Virus record (IMG/VR): IMGVR_UViG_3300042691_019199
Span: 1-24,253 of that record
Direction: 5' to 3' (one strand)
From: a virus
Length of the DNA stretch: 24,253 nucleotides
The notes under the pieces are model-generated. The model worked only from the letters and a program-made list of their open reading frames with translations, did not search any database and was not told where the DNA came from. This document shows, piece by piece, positions 5,117 to 12,710 of this stretch. Numbering within the stretch: the stretch's first letter is position 1; the number at the start of each line of letters is the position of its first letter. The translations under genes were made by a program, and so were the position numbers.

Positions 5117-7026
5117 CGCTCCTCCGTGGACAATAGGCCCGGGAGCCGTCCACCGAACTGCACACTCTCAAATCTCTTGAGCTGCCTGGCGGCGTCCTCT
5201 TGGAGCAGCTTGCGATCCTCTGCCGACAGCCGCTGAAGGATGGCGCGCTGCTGCTGCGGGTCGATTTCCGTCAGCATCCGCGCCATGTCCTCACGCACGG
5301 CTGGGTTGAGGCCGCGCAGCCGACCCTGAGCCATGTTGAGGAAGGTCATCAGCCTAGAGGCCGTGTTGCCGCTCACGAACTCGGCGGCCTGCTCCGCGCG
5401 CGCCAGTTGGTCCACGCCGCCGCCAGCCGCCGCCGTGGTTCGCGCGGTGCGCGAGCCGAGGTTCGGGTTGACGTTGCGAGAAAACTCTTGCAGCTGTCGC
5501 TCTGCCTTGATTCGCAGCGCAGCCTGTGCGGCTGCGTCTGGGCTCACGGCGAGGAACTCGAGCAAGTCTCTGTTTTGGCGCGATGATGTGAGGGCGCGCG
5601 CGAGGCTGGCGTCGTCCATCGAGGCCAGTCGGTTGTAGAAGGTATCGCGCGCGGTGTCGCGCACGACGCCGACCTGATCGGGGGTCAGGCCGCGAAGCGC
5701 CGTGGCACGGTCAGACTGCGGCATATTCTGGAACCGCTGGCCGAGCTCAGACAGCTTGATGAGCTCGGAATCCTCCGCGAACCGCGCGCGTGCTGCCCCA
5801 TACTCCGGCACGGCGCTCTTGGTGAGGCCGTCAAGACGATCGAACAGCGCACGGATGCCCGAGGCGTTCACGTCTTGATTGCGGAATGCCTGGTCCTTCT
5901 TGGTGCGAACGGCTCGCATCAGATAGTCGAGGCCCGCCACGGTGGGGTAGGCGTTCTGGATGAGGTTGCCGTCCTTGTCCACCAGGTCTGGGATTTTGAG
6001 ATTCTCTTGCCGCGCCGCGTTGGTCTGCGCCGACTTGTACAGCTTACGCAGGAGCGGATCGCCGGCGATGAGGTTTACGATTTCATCGTCCTGCACATAG
6101 CCGACCGCGCGCGCCTTGCCGTAGAGATCGCTCGCGTTGGCGTTGCGGAGCTTGTTGTACTTCTCGAGGATGTCCTGCGTGAACTGGCGGTTGCCGCCGG
6201 TCATCTCGTTGACGATGTTCATCACGCGGCCGCCGGAGCCGGCGAGCGTTTCCTGAGAGAACTCTCGCACGACATCGCCAGCCGCCCCGCCGCCGATGGC
6301 GGCGCGCTCGGTAGCGCCCTGCCCGGCCTGTCCCATCAGCAAGCCAAGCGGCTGGATCTCGCCGGGGCGCCTCTGGGCGATGTTCTGCAACATCTGCTCC
6401 GATGTAAGCGGACCCTCGCGCATGGCGGCGAGCATTTCCTGGGAAGCGACCCGAGGTTCATCAGGGCGCACGGCGCGCTGGAAGATGTCGCGCGCACCGC
6501 GCGCGCCTGCCATGAGCCCACCAAACGCAGGGCCAGCCACCGCGCCGCCGCCGGCTCCGAAGACGGCCCCTGCGATCCTGCTATCAGGGCCAGCCTCGAG
6601 GCCGCCCTGGACCGCGCCAGTCGTCGCGCCAGCGCCGGCTTGCGTACCGAGCCGCCCCAGCGTGCTTTCCACCGCGCCGAGCTTGCCGAACGGGTTAGGA
6701 GAGAGCAGGGCACCGGCAAACTCTGACGCGCCGTATGTCAACGGGTTGGCGCGGCGCATAGACTCGCGCTCCGCCGCCTGTTCGCGCAGGCTTTGCTCAT
6801 AGGGCATCACGCCAGCCGCGCGCTCAACTGCCGCGATCGCCTCATCCGCTCCACCGTAGGTGAATCCCTGCCCGAAGGCGCGGATACCCGTCTGGAGCTC
6901 CCCAGGCGTCTCTGTCTTCGGCGCTGCGCGCATCTTCTGCTGCCGCACGCGCTCAATGACTTCCGGGCTGGTGCCCTCTGGGAATTCCGCGACGGTGCCG
7001 TCCGGCATTGGTACCTTGATGCTCAT
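5113..7026 (-). CDS. Large putative internal/ejection virion protein
   Basis: A 637-residue protein. The N-terminus (MSIKVPMPDGTVAEFPEGTS then EVIERVRQQKM) resembles a short module found at the start of many phage virion proteins. It is followed by a Gly/Ala-rich segment with weakly hydrophobic glycine-zipper-like stretches (about 95-185, AGAGATTGAVQGG, AVFGAGGGAVAGPAFGG) and a long Arg/Gln/Glu-rich helical C-terminal half. Such Ala/Gly-rich helical proteins between tail-nozzle and lysis genes are the usual position of podoviral ejection proteins (P22 gp7/gp20/gp16, T7 gp14-16). No lytic transglycosylase or other enzyme motif is visible. The role in DNA ejection is inferred from position and composition. 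Confidence 0.65.
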   Translation of the reverse strand: MSIKVPMPDGTVAEFPEGTSPEVIERVRQQKMRAAPKTETPGELQTGIRAFGQGFTYGGADEAIAAVERAAGVMPYEQSLREQAAERESMRRANPLTYGASEFAGALLSPNPFGKLGAVESTLGRLGTQAGAGATTGAVQGGLEAGPDSRIAGAVFGAGGGAVAGPAFGGLMAGARGARDIFQRAVRPDEPRVASQEMLAAMREGPLTSEQMLQNIAQRRPGEIQPLGLLMGQAGQGATERAAIGGGAAGDVVREFSQETLAGSGGRVMNIVNEMTGGNRQFTQDILEKYNKLRNANASDLYGKARAVGYVQDDEIVNLIAGDPLLRKLYKSAQTNAARQENLKIPDLVDKDGNLIQNAYPTVAGLDYLMRAVRTKKDQAFRNQDVNASGIRALFDRLDGLTKSAVPEYGAARARFAEDSELIKLSELGQRFQNMPQSDRATALRGLTPDQVGVVRDTARDTFYNRLASMDDASLARALTSSRQNRDLLEFLAVSPDAAAQAALRIKAERQLQEFSRNVNPNLGSRTARTTAAAGGGVDQLARAEQAAEFVSGNTASRLMTFLNMAQGRLRGLNPAVREDMARMLTEIDPQQQRAILQRLSAEDRKLLQEDAARQLKRFESVQFGGRLPGLLSTEER

Positions 7027-8291
7027 CGCGTCACCTTGTTTCCTTTATCGTCGTACTGCTCGACCACGCCGCCGCTGCGCTCCAAGATGGAACGAATCAT
7101 CTGCGCCTGTACCTCAACCGGATACATCGGGTTTGGGAACTGCCTTTGGCCCGCAGCAAGATCCATGTCACTCATGGTGTTACCTACGGTCTGCATCTGC
7201 GCTATGCCAGATCCTCCGCCTACAGACGGTGCAATCAAGTCAGCGTTCGCTGCCTCCACAACACCCTTCATAAAATCTCCAATAACGGGCGCATTGGCTA
7301 ACGAGCTAGCAAGCCCACCCTGCAAAAGGCGCCCGCCCTTTTGCTTGATTAACTGCTCAATCTCTTGAGGCGACTTCTTGCTAATTTCGGCTACGCTCAT
7401 GCCTGTAATGTTCGCTGCGTATTGCAGCGCAGCGGTTCTAGCTTGGAACGCACCTGACTGCTGTCGCGGTGTCATACCTGCCATCGGCCCTTCAGTCGGT
7501 ATGGCGCCGCCCTTAGTGGTAACAGGGCGCTGCACCACGGTGCCGTCACGACGACGGACGATGGTGCCGGGGGCAAACCCGGCTGCGGCCGTCTCTGCCG
7601 GCGTGAGGAACATTCCACCCGGCGCGCCGGGCGCGCCGCCCCCTGCCGCGCCGCCCGCGCCACCGCCACCACCCGCCGCGCGCGCACCAGCAGCGGCGCC
7701 CTTCATAAAGGTCTGTTCCGTGCCGTCGCTGTAAGAGACGATGACCCTATCCGTGAGATCCACCTTACCAACCTGCACGCGAGGCTTTTCCTCCTTCGGC
7801 GGCCCCGTGTACCGGCCCGTCAGCGGGTACAGCCGAGAGCCGCCAACCGTCACGCCAAGAGTGCTTTCGCTGGCGAGCTTGGCGAGATCCGGCGCCATCG
7901 TGGCGACATCGCGCCCTTCCTGCGTGCTGTAGAGCCGCGCCAGCGCCTCCTGCGGGTCCTGACGGTAGCGGGAAGTCAGCGGCCCACCCTCGCCGCCCGG
8001 GAGGCTCTCAAGCGTCCCTGCGGTGCTACCAAAGAGACGCCCGGCGATGCGAGGCATCTCGGCCTCTGCTGCCGCGGTGCGGCGGGCCGCCTCGGCCTCG
8101 GTGGCCTGCTCCTTGCGGCGCGCGCGCAGACCCTCGAGGCCGCCCAAGAGGCCAGACCCAGACAACATCCCGAGGATGGCCGCCGTGCCGCCCTCGCGGG
8201 CGAGCCGCCGGCGCTGCTCCTCGGTCATGCCTTCCATGTTCTCGCCCAGCAGGCCACCGATGAGGCGCTGGAATCCGGTCATCTCTGCCAT
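7023..8291 (-). CDS. Putative internal virion protein with Gly/Ala-rich linker
   Basis: A 422-residue protein. The upstream-extended frame begins at 8408, but ATG 8291 (MAEMTGFQRLIGGLL) is preferred: it follows the previous stop by one base and has a GGAG upstream. Features are a helical N-terminus with glycine-zipper-like repeats, a central low-complexity linker (about residues 195-225, AAGGGGGAGGAAGGGAPG), and a C-terminal half including GMTPRQQSGAFQARTAALQ. The stretch coding the C-terminal part (roughly 7100-7450) is noticeably less GC-rich than the rest, suggesting a recombined segment. No family recognised; its place between the other probable ejection proteins suggests a virion component. 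It overlaps the next gene by ATGA. Confidence 0.6.
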   Translation of the reverse strand: MAEMTGFQRLIGGLLGENMEGMTEEQRRRLAREGGTAAILGMLSGSGLLGGLEGLRARRKEQATEAEAARRTAAAEAEMPRIAGRLFGSTAGTLESLPGGEGGPLTSRYRQDPQEALARLYSTQEGRDVATMAPDLAKLASESTLGVTVGGSRLYPLTGRYTGPPKEEKPRVQVGKVDLTDRVIVSYSDGTEQTFMKGAAAGARAAGGGGGAGGAAGGGAPGAPGGMFLTPAETAAAGFAPGTIVRRRDGTVVQRPVTTKGGAIPTEGPMAGMTPRQQSGAFQARTAALQYAANITGMSVAEISKKSPQEIEQLIKQKGGRLLQGGLASSLANAPVIGDFMKGVVEAANADLIAPSVGGGSGIAQMQTVGNTMSDMDLAAGQRQFPNPMYPVEVQAQMIRSILERSGGVVEQYDDKGNKVTR

Positions 8292-8292
8292 G

Positions 8293-8565
8293 TCACTCTC
8301 CGAGCAGACCGCCGCGCACGCGACGGCCGCCATACAGGCTGTAAAGGCCGCCATAAATTCTGGCGGGGTCGTACTGCGACGCGCGTCCGGCAAAGCCGCC
8401 GCGCTCAATCTTGGGGGAGAGGGAGCTGCTCAAGTCGACCTCTTCCTCTTCGGGCTTCTTCTTGAGGTTCTTGAGGACGTTCCCGAACGAGAACCCACCA
8501 ACCCCGCCGCCCTTATCGCCGCCGGCCATCATGGCCTGCATGATCGCTTGCATAATCGGTTCCAT
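8293..8565 (-). CDS. Small Met-rich putative virion-associated protein
   Basis: A 90-residue protein starting at ATG 8565, sharing one base with the previous stop (TGATG) and with AAGGAG 8 bases upstream; a GTG one codon earlier is also possible. The N-terminus is rich in Met (MEPIMQAIMQAMMAGG), followed by a Gly/Lys stretch, an acidic patch (KKPEEEEVDL) and a Gly/Tyr/Arg-rich tail (YGGLYSLYGGRRVRGG). It has no enzymatic motif and no recognised family. Its location inside the ejection-protein block suggests a minor virion protein or a chaperone for a neighbour. Confidence 0.55.
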   Translation of the reverse strand: MEPIMQAIMQAMMAGGDKGGGVGGFSFGNVLKNLKKKPEEEEVDLSSSLSPKIERGGFAGRASQYDPARIYGGLYSLYGGRRVRGGLLGE

Positions 8566-10313
8566 CACTTCTTCTCCTTGCCGACCTTGCGGTCGAGCTC
8601 CTTGATGGCCTCGGTCAAGAGGCCGATTAGCTGCGGCGCACCAACCTGCCGCATCCCATCACCGCGGCGCGAAACGGCGCTCGGCATGACCTTCTCGACA
8701 TCCTGCGCCGAGACGCTCATGTCCTCCTCGCCGCCGTTGTCCTCGCCCTCCTCGGAGCCGTACCCGTCCTCCCACTCGAACTCGATGCCCTTCAGCCGGC
8801 GCACCTTGTCGAGCGGGTTCTTGATGGACTTGATGTCGCGCTTCATGTCCTCGTCGGACCCGAAAACCTGGGTCATCATGTTCCAGTAAGACGGGCGCCC
8901 GGTGACGGTGCTGGTGCCCGTCGTATTCATCGGCGACGCCTGCACCGCCCCCTGCCTGATGGCGAGCTGCTGCAACGGGAACTGCTGCCGGCGGAAGTCC
9001 TCCTCGCGCTGCGCGTTCAAGAACTGCTGGTAGAGCTGCTGCTGCTGCGTGCCGAGGCCCATCATCGCCCTGCCCGCCCCGTACCGATTCTCCAGCGCCG
9101 TCTGGCCGTAGCCCGCCAGGTCGCGCCCGGCGCCGAGCCGGAGCTCTGCGCCCTGCACCCCGGCTGCCTGGTTCGCGCGCGCGGCGTCCATCGCGGTGCC
9201 GACGTTGAACTGCTCGGCGGCGGTCCCAAGGCGCTGCGCGTCGAGCTGCGCCCGCTGGTTCGCCTCCTCGGCAGAGAGGCCCATGCGCATATAGTCCTGC
9301 ATCGCCTGCTGGTTCGCCGCCCCGGCGCGCATCCCCTGCTCGACGTTGAACTGCTCGGCGGCAGACCCCAGTCGCTGCGCTTCCTGCATGGCCCTCTGGT
9401 TCTCGAGGTCGGCGCGCATCTGCGCGTCGACGTTCGCGGTCTCGGCCGTGAGCCCAAGCCGCGCCAGCTCCATGTCGCGCTGCTGGTTCGAGATCTGACC
9501 ACGCTGGGCGAGCTCCATCACATTCTGCGCCGCGTTTTGGTTCGAGAGCCGCACCGCCTGCTCGCGGCCGACATCGGCCTCTCTCAGCGCCGCCGCCTCG
9601 CGGAAGCCCCGCGCGCGCTGCTCGGCCACAAAGCGATTGCGCTCGCGCGCGGCCTCGCCCGCGGCGATGCCCTCCTCGATGGCGGCACGAGAGCCACCGA
9701 AGGCACGCGCCGCCGTGGCGCGAGCCGATCGCGTCCCGCGAGCCTGCTCCTCGGCGCGGCTGATGTCCTCGAGCCCCGCCTGGGTGACGGCCGCCTCGTA
9801 GGGGTTCATGTAGCGGCCGAGGTCTTGGTCCAAGAAGCCAGCCGCCTGCGCCGTGGGCGCGGCGCCAGGGGCGCCGATGTCGCGCGCGCCGAAGGTGGTC
9901 CCGACGCGGCCGGCAGAGACGCGGCTGGGGGCAAACTGCGTCCCGACCGCGCCGGCGCTGATACGCTCCGGTCCACGCGCCAAGGCGCCGCCGACATCAC
10001 GCGCGCCGAACTGCGTCCCGACGGCGCCCGCCGAGATGCGCTCGGGCTGGAAGCCGAGCTCACGCTGCGCCGCGCGCGCGGCCTGCTCCACCTCGGGGAC
10101 GAATCCGCCCTCCTGCGCGATACGGCGCGTCATCGCCTCGCCGGACATATAGTCCCGCGTGAAGGGCGCGACCATCATCCCACGATAGGGCTCGTAGGGG
10201 ATCGCCGCGACGTCCTCGGCGAATTGAAGGTTCTGCAAGACCCGGTTATAGATCTGCGGGTCGATCTCGGTCTTCTGGACGTCCTTCTTCTTGGAACTAA
10301 AAATCTTGCTCAC
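8565..10313 (-). CDS. Helical, repeat-containing virion protein with C-terminal S74-like chaperone domain
   Basis: A 582-residue protein with a GTG start overlapping the previous TGA (GTGA). Order of regions: a short basic N-terminus (SKIFSSKKK); three copies of an ISAGAVGTQF-type motif (93-102, 118-127, 132-141); a long Ala/Gln/Glu/Arg-rich predicted helical region containing 47-residue-spaced copies of RLGSAAEQFNV-like sequence; and a C-terminal domain (about 485-582) starting GSDEDMKRDIKSI, with SAQDVEKVMPSAV and LIGLLTEAIKEL. That domain fits peptidase S74, the intramolecular chaperone of phage tailspikes/fibres, with Ser486-Asp487 and Lys491 at the expected cleavage region. S74 usually follows beta-helical fibres; here it follows a helical protein. 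An internal/ejection role is inferred from position; self-cleavage is unproven. Confidence 0.65.
   Translation of the reverse strand: MSKIFSSKKKDVQKTEIDPQIYNRVLQNLQFAEDVAAIPYEPYRGMMVAPFTRDYMSGEAMTRRIAQEGGFVPEVEQAARAAQRELGFQPERISAGAVGTQFGARDVGGALARGPERISAGAVGTQFAPSRVSAGRVGTTFGARDIGAPGAAPTAQAAGFLDQDLGRYMNPYEAAVTQAGLEDISRAEEQARGTRSARATAARAFGGSRAAIEEGIAAGEAARERNRFVAEQRARGFREAAALREADVGREQAVRLSNQNAAQNVMELAQRGQISNQQRDMELARLGLTAETANVDAQMRADLENQRAMQEAQRLGSAAEQFNVEQGMRAGAANQQAMQDYMRMGLSAEEANQRAQLDAQRLGTAAEQFNVGTAMDAARANQAAGVQGAELRLGAGRDLAGYGQTALENRYGAGRAMMGLGTQQQQLYQQFLNAQREEDFRRQQFPLQQLAIRQGAVQASPMNTTGTSTVTGRPSYWNMMTQVFGSDEDMKRDIKSIKNPLDKVRRLKGIEFEWEDGYGSEEGEDNGGEEDMSVSAQDVEKVMPSAVSRRGDGMRQVGAPQLIGLLTEAIKELDRKVGKEKK
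9891..10037 (-). repeat. Three copies of an ISAGAVGTQF motif within the S74-bearing virion protein
   Basis: Coding repeat: ISAGAVGTQF at residues 93-102 and 118-127, and the variant VSAGRVGTTF at 132-141. Flanking FGARDVG and FGARDIG extend the similarity of the first and third copies. The repeats are in frame and partly diverged, suggesting duplication under protein-level constraint. Confidence 0.75.
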
Positions 10314-10678
10314 AGTCGTTTCTCCAGCACCACACAGGTGCGACGGTATCCGTCAAGCGCTCGCTCCCACCCGGGGCGGCCCATTATCAACATCGTGTCG
10401 CAGCCGATGCTGCGCGCCCACGTCTCAATCATCGGCCGCAGCTCGTCGTCGATCTCGTGCAGGTCGCCCGCGCCGATGATGACCGTTAGCTGCTTGATGC
10501 GGGGGAACAGGTCCACGGTCGTGATGACCACGGAACCCTCGGCGGCCCACAGCTGGTACTCGCCCGAGCGTATCCCCTCAAGTACATCCTCGTACCCCAT
10601 CTGACCGTAACCTTCGGCGAGCCCCCTCTCTATGAGCTCGCGGAACTTCACGGCCGGCATGATCTCCTCGCCGATCAT
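10310..10678 (-). CDS. GNAT-like conserved phage protein
   Basis: A 122-residue protein; the longer frame to 11086 is only a shadow of the upstream gene, and ATG 10678 overlaps that gene's stop (ATGA). The sequence has alternating strand/helix character with WAAEGSVVITTVDLFP, LTVIIGAGDLHEIDDELRPMIETWARSIGCDTM and RPGWERALDGYRRTCVVLEKRL. The aromatic-rich end (GW..AL.GYR...VLEK) recalls small GNAT-like phage proteins encoded beside ejection proteins; T7 gp13 is a comparable GNAT-like case. No clear acetyl-CoA-binding pyrophosphate loop is evident, so enzymatic activity is doubtful. A morphogenesis role is more likely. Confidence 0.6.
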   Translation of the reverse strand: MIGEEIMPAVKFRELIERGLAEGYGQMGYEDVLEGIRSGEYQLWAAEGSVVITTVDLFPRIKQLTVIIGAGDLHEIDDELRPMIETWARSIGCDTMLIMGRPGWERALDGYRRTCVVLEKRL

Positions 10679-12147
10679 CGCTCGCCGCCCGCGACGGCAT
10701 CGAGCCGCATCACACCGACGCGCCAGTCTGTCATCGAGTCCCCGGTGATCTTCATCTCGACCTGTCGGCCGCTGAACCTGACCGCAGTATAGGGCGAGTC
10801 GATGGTGTAGGTCTTGACGACCTCCGATCCCAGCGGCGTGAATCTCGTCTTGAACTGCACGCCCACCGCGCCCTGCGTGTTCTCGTCGGCGATGAGCTGA
10901 CGCGCGACCATGATACGGTCGCCGCCGCCGAACTCGATCGGCCCAGACTGAGCGTATGGCGTCGCTCCGTCGTAGGTGGCGCCGACCTCCTGCTCGTAGA
11001 TGTAGCCGTCCGCCGAGACCATCAGCGGGTAGGTGAACACGCCGCGGTCGGTCCCCGCCGTGCGGCCAAGGCTCCCGATGGTCCAATGCTGCTCGCGGTA
11101 GTTGTAGACCACATACGAGTCTACCTCAGAGTTTGAGGCGCTCGGGTAGAACCACCAGACCTCGCCGTACTGGTTGTTGGCGACCGCGTAGACCTTCGAG
11201 CGCTGCGTCTGCGAGAGGTTGTTGGTCACATAGTCCAGCACGTCGCACTTGATCGGGCGCACGAAGCCGTCGTAGGTGAAGAAGCCAGACGGCGACCACC
11301 AGAAGGCGACCGACTCCACCGCCGCCACGGCCTGGGCGCTGATGAGCCCGCAGCCGGTGGCGATGCGCTCGAAGCCATAGACGAACGGAGGGCCCTGGTA
11401 CTGGGCCGTGTGTACATCTACATCCGTGAATATGAGGTTCACGCCGCGCAGCCGCTTGCCCGCGACGATGCTGCCGACGCTCTCGAGCTCGATGTCGCCG
11501 GCCTGGTTGGTGATGGATGGCGTCCAGAGCGTGTTGTTCTCCTGGTCACACCATTGCACCTTGCGCGCGTTGCCGCCCGCGCCGAGCGCGAACACGAACC
11601 GCTCGGCCGTCACCATCACGGCCTTGTTGCTGACCGGTGCGTTGGCGAGCGCGGCCGCGTCTGAGCCGGTGTTGAGCTGCCACTCGAGGATCTTGCCGTC
11701 TGCGTTGGAGCAGGCAAGCAGATACTCGCCCCAGTTGTCGAGGCTCCAGGTCGTCGCCGGCGTCACGGTGCCGGTGTCGGGGCGCGGGGTGCCGTAGGAG
11801 AAGAGACCGTAGGGGCCGCCGCCATAGGCAAGGTTCAGCGTCGCGTCGGCGCTGCCCGGCGTGAACGACGCCGGGGTGATGTCGGTCAGCGTCCCGGCCT
11901 CGTTCATCGCGTAGAGGTTCGAGTGCGTCCCGGCGGCGATCCAGCGCGCGTTGGCGTTGGTGCGCCAGGTGAGGAGCCCGCGGCACTTGCCGGTGAGCTG
12001 GCTGCTCGAGCGCTTGCGCCACCCGCCAACGGGTCGCATCGTGCCCTCGTACCAGCGCACGAGCGAGGCGTCGCGCCAGCGGCTCTTGCTCTGGTAGTCG
12101 GTGCCGTTGCGGTACACGCCCGGCTGGATGTTGATTGGTACGAGCAT
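10675..12147 (-). CDS. Tail-nozzle / DNA-stabilisation-like structural protein
   Basis: Start at ATG 12147 with AAGGAG upstream, giving 490 residues; the ORF extends 38 codons further upstream into the previous gene. The N-terminus (PINIQPGVYRNGTDYQS, RWRDASLVRWYEGTMRPVGG) is typical of a widespread podovirus structural family. It is followed by repeated beta-rich segments with WSPSGFFTYDG, VWWFYPSASNSEVDSYVVYNY and WTIGSLGRT, which look like beta-propeller blades. Such proteins close the portal/adaptor channel as tail-tube/nozzle or packaged-DNA stabilisation proteins (compare P22 gp10 and T7 gp12 roles). The position after the fibre block and before ejection proteins agrees. The exact orthology is inferred, not aligned. 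Confidence 0.7.
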   Translation of the reverse strand: MLVPINIQPGVYRNGTDYQSKSRWRDASLVRWYEGTMRPVGGWRKRSSSQLTGKCRGLLTWRTNANARWIAAGTHSNLYAMNEAGTLTDITPASFTPGSADATLNLAYGGGPYGLFSYGTPRPDTGTVTPATTWSLDNWGEYLLACSNADGKILEWQLNTGSDAAALANAPVSNKAVMVTAERFVFALGAGGNARKVQWCDQENNTLWTPSITNQAGDIELESVGSIVAGKRLRGVNLIFTDVDVHTAQYQGPPFVYGFERIATGCGLISAQAVAAVESVAFWWSPSGFFTYDGFVRPIKCDVLDYVTNNLSQTQRSKVYAVANNQYGEVWWFYPSASNSEVDSYVVYNYREQHWTIGSLGRTAGTDRGVFTYPLMVSADGYIYEQEVGATYDGATPYAQSGPIEFGGGDRIMVARQLIADENTQGAVGVQFKTRFTPLGSEVVKTYTIDSPYTAVRFSGRQVEMKITGDSMTDWRVGVMRLDAVAGGER

Positions 12148-12149
12148 CG

Positions 12150-12374
12150 TCACTCCTTCGGGAGGAACCAGCCTTTGAACATTCCGGTGAGCAGCGCGAT
12201 GGCGGCCGCGAGTCCGGCGAGCCACTTGACGAAGGCGACGAGCGTCTCGGCCGTCGCCCATGCGTTTGCGAGCTTCTTCAGATCGCCCTTCACCTCGGAC
12301 ATATCCGACTGAAGGGCCTCTAGATCCTTTCGCAAGAGCGCGATCTCCACGGCATCATTCCGTTCGTCTGACAT
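12150..12374 (-). CDS. Coiled-coil plus C-terminal membrane helix protein (XhlA/holin-like)
   Basis: A 74-residue protein: a charged heptad-like N-terminal half (LLRKDLEALQSDMSEVKGDLKKLANAW) followed by a hydrophobic C-terminal helix (about 47-66, VKWLAGLAAAIALLTGMF) and the short tail KGWFLPKE. This is the layout of XhlA-type haemolysin/holin-associated proteins. It is encoded about 8 kb from the main lysis cassette, between fibre and nozzle genes, so it could be a second holin component, a pinholin-like regulator, or a membrane-interacting virion protein. The stop lies two bases before the next gene's ATG, and the downstream gene's AAGGAG is inside it. Confidence 0.6.
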   Translation of the reverse strand: MSDERNDAVEIALLRKDLEALQSDMSEVKGDLKKLANAWATAETLVAFVKWLAGLAAAIALLTGMFKGWFLPKE

Positions 12375-12389
12375 GGCTCACCCCGGGTA

Positions 12390-12710
12390 TCACACAGCCC
12401 ACGGCAACGGCGGCGCGACAATCGGCGGGTTCTTCTGGGCCTCAATCTGACCCTCGACCGCAGCCTCTGTAGCCGCCTTGTCCACGCCGTTCGCCCAGAC
12501 CCAGCCGAGCACTTGGTCGAGCGTGAGGTCGGCATACGGGGTGAAGGCCTCGCCCTGAACGACGGCAAACGAGGTGGTCGAGTAGACCTGCCCCGAGTAC
12601 ACGCCATCCACGCCCGTGCATTGCCAATGGGCCGTGACTACATAGTCAGCGCCTTCAGCAGACTGCGGGAGGCAGTCAAGGACAGAGATGTTCCAAGTGA
12701 TAGTGGTCAT
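12390..12710 (-). CDS. Small tail-fibre-associated phage protein (DUF7936-like)
   Basis: A 106-residue protein beginning MTTITWNISVLDCLPQSAEG and containing VVTAHWQCTGVDGVYSG, SFAVVQGEAFTPYADLTLDQV and a Pro-rich end (PPIVAPPLPWAV). This pattern is shared by small proteins encoded immediately after tail fibres in many phages. The ATG at 12710 directly abuts the fibre's TAA. It is likely a beta-sandwich followed by a helix, acting as a fibre partner or assembly factor. The function is inferred from position and family recognition; the DUF number is from memory and moderately sure. Confidence 0.6.
   Translation of the reverse strand: MTTITWNISVLDCLPQSAEGADYVVTAHWQCTGVDGVYSGQVYSTTSFAVVQGEAFTPYADLTLDQVLGWVWANGVDKAATEAAVEGQIEAQKNPPIVAPPLPWAV

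Noticed and set aside
9537-10604. Long plus-strand open frame (355 codons)
   Set aside because: It lies opposite the S74-bearing virion gene, has Arg/Gly/Ala-rich shadow composition and no family features; high GC suppresses stops on the opposite strand.
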